Position numbers and translations under genes: made by a program
Assembly: GCF_004799755.1 (NCBI RefSeq)
Contig: NZ_SLUB01000006.1
Location: forward strand, 89,112 to 153,111
Origin: Bacillus timonensis
GTDB lineage: Bacteria > Bacillota > Bacilli > Bacillales > Bacillaceae_L
Length of the DNA: 64,000 nt
Reading direction: 5' to 3'
Notes under the pieces: generated by a model
The model's database searches: none
Seen by the model: the letters and a program-made list of their open reading frames with translations, nothing else
What the model was told of the DNA's origin: nothing
In this document: positions 10,639 to 20,200 of the stretch, piece after piece
How positions within the stretch are numbered: the stretch's first letter is position 1
How the letters are laid out: each line of letters begins with the position of its first letter

Positions 10639-10669
10639 AAAAAAATGCCCACCACGTATTGTGATGAGC
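10639..10669 (-). terminator. Terminator after the AlbA_2 gene
   Basis: The minus strand shows GCTCATCAC and GTGGTGGGC as a nine-pair stem around five loop bases, followed by a run of seven T. It ends the two-gene cargo operon 10743-13522. Confidence 0.85.
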
Positions 10670-10742
10670 AAAGTTTGATGAGTTCCTTCTATTATATTGA
10701 TAACGTCAACCCAGATATTTTTCTATCTTTTATTTGCGCAAT

Positions 10743-11915
10743 TTATGAATCAGCGATTAACTGTCGGGCTTGGATGTTCCGTTTAAAATCCTTAAATGCC
10801 TTATTTAAAGCTAGGCCTACCGATAACATTTCTTTATTTACCTCTGCTTCCAATTTATCACCTGTATCTACAGTAAAGTGAATTTGTTCTGCATCAGCAA
10901 TATAATTTTCTATTAGTGTTAAATTACCCTCCACATAGGCCTCAAAGGATACCTTTTCTTTTTCATTCTCAAAATACAGAATAACTTCATCAAGATTTCT
11001 TTTCGCGTATACTTCTTCCATATCTTCATCATCGAAGAAGAACTGTTGCAGCTTATATACCGTGCTGTCCCTTAAATAATATCTGTAGGAGTATTTATAA
11101 TTAATTCCCCATTGATCACGACCGACAAAACCACGCTTAGGTATAGGTGTTTTATATCTACCACTGTCTAAAATCACTAATTGAAAATTTTCTAGCACCG
11201 TTTCATTACACATGATTTTTAAGTCCTTATACATGAACTTTGAATTTGTCTGAGAGTAAACATAAAACTCGCCTGATCGCCTATCGTACTCATCGTCATC
11301 ATATTCTTCTACTAGCTTAAACTCCGGATTATAAATATTATAGTGTGTGTCGTTGTTCTCAACCCATTCTATTTTGTTCTCTAATCTATTTACAATCTGT
11401 GTCAGGGGTGGCTGAGTTAATCCAAGCCTTTTCTTCCATAACATTTCAATCTGCTGTATATTAGCATTTTGACTGATTGGGGTATTCCTGTCTCCGATCC
11501 TCGTGTAAATGTATTCTTCTTTTATATTGTGATATCTTTTGCTCTTTTTCTTAAGGTAAAAAGGCACGTTATAGGAATTGAAAACAGTAAGGATATCAAT
11601 TTCCTTGCCAGCAATTCTTATGGTCTCTACCTTTACTTCCGGAGTATTATCACCTGCAAAAACCGTATTGGAAAGGAAGTCTAGAATGGCTACTTGCTTA
11701 ACTCGATTTTCTTCATTAAGTCCTATAATTTCTCCATTATCTGAAACGCCAATAATTAGGTAGCAATCCCTATCATGTACGGTATTTGCAAAACAAAGAA
11801 TGTCATGTAATAACCTTTCATTATCTTTATGCCACTCCTGTTTGAAATCCCAATAGTCTCCTTCTGCCTTTTTATTAATTAACGTATAAATTTTCGACGC
11901 TAAGTTATTTCCCAT
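10743..11915 (-). CDS. AlbA_2 / Schlafen-like putative DNA-binding protein
   Basis: The 390-residue protein starts with a recognisable AlbA_2 domain (about residues 15-135): GDYWDFKQEW, then DILCFANT, then YLIIGVSDNGEIIGL, the usual order of conserved blocks in Schlafen AlbA_2 proteins. The C-terminal 250 residues are acidic and not recognised. The ATG at 11915 follows AAGGGGG seven bases upstream and avoids overlap with the preceding gene, so the more upstream start at 11960 is rejected. It is the second gene of a two-gene cassette, 26 bases after the HEPN gene. AlbA_2 proteins are common in defence islands and as regulators; a regulator or effector partner of the HEPN protein is inferred. 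Confidence 0.8.
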   Translation of the reverse strand: MGNNLASKIYTLINKKAEGDYWDFKQEWHKDNERLLHDILCFANTVHDRDCYLIIGVSDNGEIIGLNEENRVKQVAILDFLSNTVFAGDNTPEVKVETIRIAGKEIDILTVFNSYNVPFYLKKKSKRYHNIKEEYIYTRIGDRNTPISQNANIQQIEMLWKKRLGLTQPPLTQIVNRLENKIEWVENNDTHYNIYNPEFKLVEEYDDDEYDRRSGEFYVYSQTNSKFMYKDLKIMCNETVLENFQLVILDSGRYKTPIPKRGFVGRDQWGINYKYSYRYYLRDSTVYKLQQFFFDDEDMEEVYAKRNLDEVILYFENEKEKVSFEAYVEGNLTLIENYIADAEQIHFTVDTGDKLEAEVNKEMLSVGLALNKAFKDFKRNIQARQLIADS

Positions 11916-11941
11916 TATTAGCCCCCTTACTAAAACAATTA

Positions 11942-13522
11942 TTAAAAGAGTTGCTTCCAATCATCATCATATCGATCCATATGCATAGGCATAACCCTCT
12001 TGTCTGAATCCTCATTTTTTCTCTTAAACTGTTCTTCCAAGTGTACAGCCATGGTCAATAAAATAATTCCTTCTCTTACATAAGTAAGAAGTTTCATTAC
12101 AGCATCCTTAAATTCATCCACAGTTATAGAATAGGCCAATGGATCTTCTCTTTCTGGCTGAGATTCCCTTGTTATCGGGTATAATAAACTGTCATGCACC
12201 TTTAAATATCGATGCTCCAAATGATGGCGAATTTTGGAGATATGTTCGATTGCTGGTTCTATGTAGTGATGTTTAACCTTTTGTTTACCGATATCTTTAC
12301 ACAACCAGTAAAGACCAATTAATGGGAGGTTAAATGTTTTCTCATCTGTCATCTTCGACTTTAAATCCACTTTTAAGTTGTACGAATTTTTCCCTTTATT
12401 TATTCGCCCCTGCCATATAGAACGGTAGGAAACATCCCTATCCTTAATCCCTATTTCAAAATATTCATTTATGAAAAATGCAATCCGATCAAACAGCGAG
12501 TATAAACTTCTATAGGAATATTTCATCTTCTCTATTGAAATCCCATAAGTAGGATAATCCAGTGTATTGACAAGGTGAACATCTTTATCGGAAAAATGGG
12601 CTCCTTTAGAGGATAATGCATCATAAACCATGAATCTGGCAGACACATACTCTTGTTTAATTTGATTAAACAAACCATGGTACTTGGGGCCTTCATCAAT
12701 CTTAGTCACGATGTTAGGTAAATGAAGAATATCATTTGCTGAAACTGAATAAGGAAAAGCATCGTTTAACGTATTGAGAAACAATGTATTTTCAAGACAC
12801 CAATTTCGATAGTTAATTTCCTCCTCGGAATCTCCCAACGAGTATTCTTCAAATTCATAAGGTTCCTCCAAAAATTCTAAAGGATACCATTTCTTTAATC
12901 TTTCAATTAAGCCTTCATAATGTTCATAAACTTCTGGCTCGACCTTCTCAAATTCCAGTACTTCATTTAATAATTGGTAGGATTCATTAGCGAAAACTGA
13001 TTGATGACCACTATCATAATCAAATGCAGCATAATCCATTAAAAACCCAGCAAAGTTCCCTATTGCCATTGGAAAGTCCCTGCCTACACCAATTTTCAAA
13101 TATGAAAGAGCCTTAATAATCCTTCCACATGTATTTAGTAAGTTTGCGTAGTTGGTATATGCCATTAATAAGTAAATGGATACATATTGAAATTCTTCAG
13201 ATTCTTCCTTTAAATCTTCTCTCTCTTGGTACGTAGTTAGATTTTCTATGGATAGTCTGAACAATAATAAACACATCTCAAATTCCTGTTCGTTATTCTT
13301 GTCCTCAGAATAGCTTAAGGCCCCTTTGTATTTTAAATGGATATAGTTACTATAAGAAGTGGCTCCATGATATGCTAGAATCCCTTTTTCAAGAAGATTG
13401 TAATCTCCAGACTCAACCCAATTTAGACAATCCTCAGCAATTTTATGTAAGGTGTCCGTATCTCTATCATCAAAAGCCTTATCGGCAAATAATCCAACTG
13501 TATGTACATCCTCATTTATCAT
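11942..13522 (-). CDS. LA2681-like HEPN domain protein
   Basis: The 526-residue protein has a helical, TPR-like N-terminal half with paired Tyr/Ala/Leu helices. A C-terminal HEPN-type region (about 400-510) carries IRHHLEHRY, matching the R-x4-H signature of HEPN ribonucleases and the pattern I associate with LA2681-type HEPN. The ATG follows GGAGGAGG closely. HEPN domains of this class usually cleave RNA or bind nucleotides in antiviral and toxin systems. This gene heads a two-gene operon with the AlbA_2 gene and lies immediately downstream of a truncated recombinase. An abortive-infection role is inferred from domain and location. Confidence 0.8.
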   Translation of the reverse strand: MINEDVHTVGLFADKAFDDRDTDTLHKIAEDCLNWVESGDYNLLEKGILAYHGATSYSNYIHLKYKGALSYSEDKNNEQEFEMCLLLFRLSIENLTTYQEREDLKEESEEFQYVSIYLLMAYTNYANLLNTCGRIIKALSYLKIGVGRDFPMAIGNFAGFLMDYAAFDYDSGHQSVFANESYQLLNEVLEFEKVEPEVYEHYEGLIERLKKWYPLEFLEEPYEFEEYSLGDSEEEINYRNWCLENTLFLNTLNDAFPYSVSANDILHLPNIVTKIDEGPKYHGLFNQIKQEYVSARFMVYDALSSKGAHFSDKDVHLVNTLDYPTYGISIEKMKYSYRSLYSLFDRIAFFINEYFEIGIKDRDVSYRSIWQGRINKGKNSYNLKVDLKSKMTDEKTFNLPLIGLYWLCKDIGKQKVKHHYIEPAIEHISKIRHHLEHRYLKVHDSLLYPITRESQPEREDPLAYSITVDEFKDAVMKLLTYVREGIILLTMAVHLEEQFKRKNEDSDKRVMPMHMDRYDDDWKQLF

Positions 13523-13623
13523 GAAATTTCCTCCTCCCCATTCTATATCTAATATTTTACATTATTATCAACCAATTGTTTTAAAGTTCGATTACCTATT
13601 ATTGAATAAACTTCCCAGACAAT

Positions 13624-13669
13624 AAAAAAGAACCCACCAAGCAGCACATCAGCCTACTCAGTGGGTTCT
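13624..13669 (-). terminator. Terminator after truncated D recombinase
   Basis: On the minus strand, directly after the stop at 13672, AGAACCCAC pairs perfectly with GTGGGTTCT, with inner stem pairs, followed by six T. Confidence 0.85.
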
Positions 13670-13671
13670 CA

Positions 13672-15297
13672 TTACTTCTTCACCATATAATATTTTCTCT
13701 TACTTTGACTGCCTGGTATAAAATCCTTGTGCAACATCCCTTCTTCTATCAATGGTAGTACAATGCTCTTTCTGAAATAGGATTCTGAGATCGTCATCTT
13801 CGTGTTCATAAAGGCTAGGATTTCTTCCCATCTCCGTGGCTCCTCACAATATTCCAGTAAGGCAGTCACCTCTGGCCCTTTTAAAAACACTGCCTGTTTT
13901 TCTTTGCGTCTTGCATGCCTTTCCGCTTTTCTTTTCATTGAAATCATTTTTTGATAATCTTCATATCTTTCTTCCGTCGACCAATCTAGGCCTAGGCTTA
14001 AATGGTATACAATCTTACCATCCTTATAGACCTTAGCCTGTTCCACGAACTGTTCAAAAAGGTCCGCTGGGAATGCCAGATTCATTTCATCGTCCAGCTT
14101 TTTAATTCCCTTCTTCAGTTCTTTGAATTCATTTCTATAATGCTCCGCTAGTTTTTTACGGTCAGAGAAATCTTTCAACCGCTGATGCAGTTTTACTATC
14201 TTTTCACTTAGGGCATCCACCCTTTGATGATCTTGTCCGTCTTTATGCAGTTCTTCATCCACTGCCTCATACAGCTCTTGATTCAACTGTTCCATCCTTC
14301 TTTGAGCCTCTTCTTCTTGTTTCAGTTCCTGAGCACTTAACACTGTTTGAGCAATAACCTTTTCTACTTCTTGCTGAAATCTCTCATCTCGTTCTAGCAA
14401 GTTTAATAGATTAATAAAGTGTCTTTCCAGATAGTCTTGGTGAAAACGTTGGGAAGAACAGCCGTTCACAGCATAATATTTCTCTGCCAACCTACACACC
14501 CAGCGATTTATTTCTTGTGCACCACTGGAGTTTCGTCTCTCAATACTTCGCTCATAACCTAGTACATTTCCACATTCCCCACAATACAACTTCTCCGTAA
14601 AGGATAAATTTTTATTCTGATCTTTGGAATACTTTTGGTAGTTCTGCTGCTTATAGGCTTCGCTGCGTTTATGGATAATGGACTGTACCTTCTCCCATTC
14701 TTCTGGATCAATAATAGGTTCATGATGACCTTCAATATAATACTGAGGTAACTCCCCTTCATTGGGAGCAATCTTTTCTTCTAATGTATCGACTGTGATG
14801 TACTTTTGATAGAGATAATCCCCTTTATAGACTACATTCGTTAAGATTCCCTTTATCGTGCTTAAACTCCAAATGTCTCCTCCTTGTGGGGTAGGGATGC
14901 GATCCTGAGTTAACCCTGTAATGATTTGCGTATAGTTTTTCCCCGCTTGCAAATCAGCATAGATGCGACGTACGATTTTAGCTTCTTCTTCATGGATAAT
15001 CCATTGATAATTTTCCCCCACTTGATAACCATAATTGGCATTGCCAACTTTTATGATGCCTCGTTCTGCCTGAGCCCTTTTCCCCCATGCAATAGATCTT
15101 CCAATGTTGATGCTCTCTTCTTGAGCAATGCTTCCGAAAATCGTAATCATCAATTCGCTGTCAGCATCTTCCGTATGAATGTTTTCTTTCTCGAAGAAAA
15201 TGTGCACGGGTTTAGGGAGAGATTTCAATAACCGAATCGTCTTCAACGTTTCTAAAGTATTCCGGCTAAATCTTGAAATACTCTTACAAAGGATTAA
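13672..15297 (-). pseudogene. 5'-truncated fused recombinase: second (D) half only
   Basis: Homology to the D half of the fused recombinases starts at 15297 with LILCKSISRFSRN, just after the nucleophile-bearing segment, and continues through the recombinase domain, zinc ribbon (CGECGNV), coiled coil and winged C-terminal tail (SESYFRKSIVLPLIEEG). The entire C half and the first part of D, including the catalytic serine, are missing and replaced by element end J3. The frame is free of stops; an ATG at 15246 gives 524 residues. It is a remnant of a third C-D gene, less similar to the other two than they are to each other in places, so it derives from a separate element rather than a tandem duplication. 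Confidence 0.87.
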
Positions 15298-15440
15298 CGC
15301 CGTGAGGACGTATGGATAAAAATACGCAAAATATAGATTAAAATATCCGGGTTTCTACTATTATATAGACGGTTAATTTCACTCCTCTTCCCCTCTAATT
15401 CCTCAATTCATTTTTAATGCGAATTTCACCCCATATAACG
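15298..15440 (-). mobile_element. Element end J3 inside a D recombinase
   Basis: CGCCGTGAGG lies at 15298-15307, hexamer ACGTAT at 15308-15313, then GGATAAAAATACGCAAAATA. The next bases (GATTAAAATATCCG, TTTCTACTAT) and the terminator at 15442-15476 also match J1, giving roughly 180 bases of shared element end. This end belongs to the layer whose recombinases A, B and C-D are complete, so it should be the functional one. Confidence 0.65.
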
Positions 15441-15441
15441 C

Positions 15442-15476
15442 AAAAAATAGCCCACCTCCTTGAATGGGGATGAGCC
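15442..15476 (-). terminator. Terminator-like hairpin carried with element end J3
   Basis: The minus strand reads GCTCATCCCC, loop, GGAGGTGGGC, then a T-run. It matches the J1 terminator but has no minus-strand gene directly before it (the neighbour at 15623 is on the plus strand). It seems to belong to the conserved element end and may block transcription entering from outside. Confidence 0.7.
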
Positions 15477-15622
15477 TGATTGGTCGTTTTTCTTCTATTC
15501 TTCTTTAAAAATAAACAAAATAAAAACACCCTCACGTAAAAAGAATTAATTTAGGTGTATTTAAATTTGAAGTTATATTATTTTATAATAAAGACACTGA
15601 TATAAGGCAAAGGATGATTTTC

Positions 15623-16222
15623 TTGAATACCTATATAAAAGAAACAAAGTTTGCTACTAGCAACTTAATAAAGCTAATCAACGATGAGGAAGACCAGCTT
15701 ATTACTCTAAAATCCGCACTAACTAACAAAGAAAAACATCATAGATTTCTCTACGATGACTTTATTCGCAAAGACTTTGATCCTGATGATCACTTTAATG
15801 AACATCAAATGATGTATGCATTTACTAAGCAAGCTTCATACTATGAAAACCAAATAGAACCTTTGAATATCAAAATTAATGAACTTAAAAACTCTATATC
15901 TGCAAAGCAGGAATCAGTAAAATCTTTATCAGGGGCTTTACTACAAATTGCAAAACAAGGGATTAGCATTGTTCATGGTAATTTAGAAAATTGCCCAGAT
16001 GGGAGAGTTATAAAAAATGAACCCATTAAAAATATAATTTGGCAAGGCAGGAATCAATCTATTCATTATGAAGAAGGACGTTTCAGACCGGCAGTTGTAC
16101 GATGTTTTGAAAATATCGGTATAAGTTTAAATGATGAAAACTTAGCAAAGGAAATAATTGATTTATTAAATTGGAAAACCTATGTAAATTATGAAAAAGA
16201 TCTAATCTCACTACTAGACTAA
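15623..16222 (+). CDS. HEPN-like protein (pEK499-p136-type motif)
   Basis: The TTG at 15623 is preferred because AAAGGA lies eight bases upstream; an in-frame ATG at 15614 overlaps that site. The 199-residue protein is coiled coil for its first half. It ends in a compact helical domain with IIWQGRNQSIHYEEG, an R-N-x3-H signature of HEPN domains. A plausible promoter has TATAAT at 15584-15589 with a weak TTAAAT box 17 bases upstream. It is the only plus-strand cargo gene of this layer, convergent with the HEPN-like gene at 16317 and separated from it by a terminator. A ribonuclease or RNA-sensing role in defence is inferred. Confidence 0.75.
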   Translation: MNTYIKETKFATSNLIKLINDEEDQLITLKSALTNKEKHHRFLYDDFIRKDFDPDDHFNEHQMMYAFTKQASYYENQIEPLNIKINELKNSISAKQESVKSLSGALLQIAKQGISIVHGNLENCPDGRVIKNEPIKNIIWQGRNQSIHYEEGRFRPAVVRCFENIGISLNDENLAKEIIDLLNWKTYVNYEKDLISLLD

Positions 16223-16224
16223 TG

Positions 16225-16262
16225 AGGCCCATATTCCTCCTAAGGGATGGGCTATTTTATTA
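16225..16262 (+). terminator. Terminator between convergent HEPN genes
   Basis: GCCCAT pairs with ATGGGC across a loop that can itself pair (CCT/AGG), followed by TATTTTATTATAA just after the plus-strand stop. Confidence 0.7.
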
Positions 16263-16316
16263 TAAATAACCCTGTCCCATAGATCACTGGAGTATGGTCA
16301 AGTTAATAACTTATTC

Positions 16317-17045
16317 TTAATCAAATGTATAAGTACTGGTTAAATGTTCCGGAAATTCCTCCCAAAAGCTAATTATAGCATTAGCATATGAATCAAAACC
16401 TATTTTCTCCATATCAAAGACAATTTCAGAATTTGTCGTTAGTTCCTGGTCCATAAGGCGCTCTTCACCATAATAGGCTTTTAAGAATAATTCCGGCTTC
16501 TTTTTATAGAGTCTCTTGGCTGACCTGCCATCACCATGCTTATAGGTATTTACTAAATCAGCAAGAATTTCAATTGTTCCCCAGGGCGAAGTTGTTGTTA
16601 AATCGTAATTTAATAGTTTATAACACTCTTTAAGTTCTCCCATGTTAAAACCAAACTTCGAGAATTCTCCTGTTCTAACTGGGCTCCAACTATGATTTAA
16701 TTCTGAATAGACGAAGCTACGTAATTGCTGTTCAAACATTTGATACATCGTTGTCAGCAGAGAAAAGTGAAAATTGTATTCCATTAGCTTTTCAGCCTGG
16801 TAAAAATCATATGCATCAGATTCTATCATCTCAAACACGTCGCCTGGATCGACTACCTCATAGTTGTACATTGTGCCGTACTTATCAGTTAACCTTTCTT
16901 TGTATTCATTAGCTCTTCCCTCTATATCAGAAAATAGAGTATTCATAGCTGTATCGTATTTGGTTTGCAACGTCTTATAAATAGAGATATATTTTTCTCT
17001 TTTATATTTGTCTAACCAAACGTTTAACTGGACTTGTTCACTCAT
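16317..17045 (-). CDS. HEPN-like helical protein (cargo)
   Basis: The 242-residue protein is mostly helical. It contains YQMFEQQLRSFVYSEL near residue 100 and LVNTYKHGDGRSAKRL near residue 165. The NxYKHG block is a pattern I associate with HEPN-superfamily proteins encoded near toxins and defence genes. The start has GGGGAGG upstream. It is the first cargo gene after the complete fused recombinase, in the same direction but beyond a terminator, so it probably has its own promoter, which I could not place. Function is inferred from fold-level motifs only. Confidence 0.65.
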   Translation of the reverse strand: MSEQVQLNVWLDKYKREKYISIYKTLQTKYDTAMNTLFSDIEGRANEYKERLTDKYGTMYNYEVVDPGDVFEMIESDAYDFYQAEKLMEYNFHFSLLTTMYQMFEQQLRSFVYSELNHSWSPVRTGEFSKFGFNMGELKECYKLLNYDLTTTSPWGTIEILADLVNTYKHGDGRSAKRLYKKKPELFLKAYYGEERLMDQELTTNSEIVFDMEKIGFDSYANAIISFWEEFPEHLTSTYTFD

Positions 17046-17142
17046 GTTTTTGCCTCCCCCTCAGTACTATTAATTACAATATATAAAGAATTCTAACTCA
17101 AGACAATAATAAGACCCACCAAGTTAGTTACATTATTAAATG

Positions 17143-17179
17143 CAAAAAATGGCCCACCTCCGTTATTTGGAGATGAGCC
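17143..17179 (-). terminator. Terminator of fused recombinase C-D (complete layer)
   Basis: The minus strand has GGCTCATCTCC paired with GGAGGTGGGCC, then six T. It lies 44 bases past the stop at 17223. Confidence 0.85.
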
Positions 17180-17222
17180 TAATTGGTCATTTTTCTAAGA
17201 TTAATAGATTGCTAGATTACAT

Positions 17223-20200
17223 TTATTTCTCAATATCCTTTACATGATACAAATACTCTCTAAAATTCTCTCTTTTTCTTAAGAAGCGTTCAAATGTCCC
17301 TTCCTTCCACAATGGCATAACCACTCGATCAACAAGTTTTGTTTTTCCGATTTTTACCCTTTGCTGCATAAATGCTAACATCTCTTTCACCGTCCTCGGT
17401 TCCTGGCAGTACTCGAGAAGGGCAGCCACTTCTGGTCCTCGAAGAAATGCTTCGTGTTTTGCTTTTACCTTCGCCCACCGTTGTGCTTCGCATTGTTCCT
17501 TAAAAGTAGAATATACTTCACCAGTCGACCATTCCAATCCGAAACGCAAATGATACACAACGCTGCCATCTTTATATACAGCCGCATGTTTCAATACATC
17601 TTTGTATATTTCACTTGGGAAGGCTGTTGATTCACTTTTTATATAAGCTTTCAAGTTTTTCATAAAACGCTTGAGTGCCTTTCGTTCCTCTTCCACTTTC
17701 TCCTTCCGGTCTCGAAAAGACGCAAGTCTCTCATACATGGCACATAGCTTTTCAGTCATTTGGTCAACTCGTTCTGTATCTCTCCCCTGACCATGAAGGC
17801 TTTCATCGACCACCTCGTAAAGCTCTTGGTTTAATAGTTTCACTTCCCATTCTAACTGCTCTTCCTCAATTTTCTCTTCAGGGGACAAGTCCATCTGTTC
17901 AATCGCCTGCTCTGCCTTCTGATAGAAAGTAGAATCCTCATTAATATTTGTTAATAGGTGTTTAAAATCTTGTTCAAAATAGTCCTGTTTAAAACCCTTA
18001 GAATCACAAGGATCATGAACATGATAATGCGGAAAACCTGCTCGATAACAGACCCAAAAATGTTGATAATAGTCACCATTTTTTTTCGGCCTTTTATTCA
18101 CATAATGGACCACTTGTTTGGTACATTCCCCACAAATCATCTTCTCTAAGAATGTTTCATTTTTATTTTCATTGATTTCCGGCAAGGGAGCTGAACGCTT
18201 CTTCTTTACCTCTTCCGCTCGCTCATCTAATATCTTCTGTACTTCCTCCCACTTTTTCTTTGGTATGATTGGTTCATGGTGCTCCTCTATATAATACTGA
18301 GGTTCTTGACCTTCATTAGGAACGTTTTTCTTTCGGCCATTTTGCACCGCTATCGTTTGTTGGAATAAAATATCGCCTTTATAAACCACATTCCTTAAGA
18401 TGTTTGTAACCGTTCTGGCTCCCCAGGTTAAATTACCAGTTGGGCTCGGAATCTTTTTCTCACTTAGATCAACTGCGATTTGAGCCACAGTGGCTCCTTT
18501 TCGTACTTCTCTAAAGATGCGCCGGACCACGCTCGCTTCTTCTTTCACTATATGCCAACGGTAGTTATCATCAATGGTATAACCATAGTTCGGTCTTTTC
18601 CGATGGATAATGCCCCGCTTGGCCATGCTGCGGATGCCCCATGCCATAGACCTACCCATACCGATACTTTCCTCTTGTGCAATGCTTCCGAAAATAGATA
18701 ACATAAGGTCTGCTTGTGGATCCGAAGTCCATATATTTTCTCTCTCAAAGTAGATGTAGGTTGGATTTGGAAGCTGACGAAGATATCTTGTAATTTCCAG
18801 GGTATCTTGAATATCCCGGCTTAGCCTGGAAACGGACTTGACCAAGATGACATCAATTCGTCCTCGTTCGCACTCTCGAATGAGTCGATTCAATTCATCT
18901 CGATTTTTCATGGAACGCCCCGATATCCCTTCGTCTGCATAGATGCCTGCAAATTGATAGTTTTGGTTTTTCAAAATCAAATAAGTGTAGTATGCTACCT
19001 GTGTTTTCAGGCTTGATTGCTGCTCTAAACGGTCCGTTGAAACACGGCAATATGCAGCTGTTCGCAGGGCTGATTTAGTATTTAAATGGGAAGAAGGTTG
19101 TTTATTCACCCCCTCCATCGAGGCCTCAATCGTCTGCAAGATAGCTTTACTGTTGTTTGGTTCAATCTTCTGTACTTCCCTTTTAGGAATGGATGATTTC
19201 TTTTGTTCCTTTTCCTCTATCATTAATTCGCCTTTGTCATTCAGTATTTTCAATTCAGAAGTCACCTCCTTTGTTGTTTGGCTTTCTTCAGTCGGTGATG
19301 AGTCTATATCCTTTATTAATGGTGAGCCAATGGTCGTCACCGTTCCATCCAACCATTTCACCTCATAGTCCGTATCAGTAGTTACCGATGTGCTTAAAAC
19401 CCATGCCCTGAAATGTTCTAGAGTGGCTTGTTCGTAAAATGTCTCCATATTCTGAATGGATTCTAACCATTGAATGGTACTGGTCCGATAAGGTCGTCCT
19501 TCTTCTACGCTTTCAATATGTTCTTCAAATGCACGATACGCTTCTTCTTTTTCCTTCAGCTCTTCATCGGTATCCGTAGTTCGAGCCATCTCCATTTCCG
19601 TCAGCCACTTTAACCGGTGGAATTCGAAATGGTCTTGTTGATTGGCAACGGTCAGTATTTTCTTCAAAGTACCGATTTGACCATTTTCATCTTCTAAGAA
19701 CTTTTTCTCGAAAGCCTCTAGCATCATGGTTCGTATTTGATGTTCTTGTAATTCTGGACCCTCACAAACACCAGCATTCCTTGCATTGCACCGCCAGATA
19801 TTACCGCTCTTCCTTTTATGAACTCTTATGAGTTTTCCACAATGCTGGCAGATGATTTGTTTCTGAAAAGCATGTGGTTCTGCTGGAGTGGTTCGCTTAC
19901 GTGGAGATTTATTATCTAAACTAAACTTCTCTTGAGCCCGATCAAAAACATCAATACTAATAATGGCTGGATGGGTATTTTCAATCGTAATGGGGTCATC
20001 CTTGTTAATCGTTTTTTGCTTGGTAAACAAATCAGTAGAATGAAGTCTGGCCACTTTATTACCGGTATAGGTAGGGTTCTGCAACATATATTTAATGTTT
20101 TTTGTCCCCCATACTTTCCCGCCTTTCATGGTTGGAATCTCTTTGCGTATGAGTTCTCGTTTGATATCTGGGATGGACCAATCTTGTAGAAACCAATCGT

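Noticed and set aside
2933..15335. Group II intron or IS605-type end as explanation of J1-J3
   Set aside because: No domain V-like hairpin, reverse transcriptase, TnpA or TnpB gene is present nearby, and the ends do not show the expected terminal hairpins.
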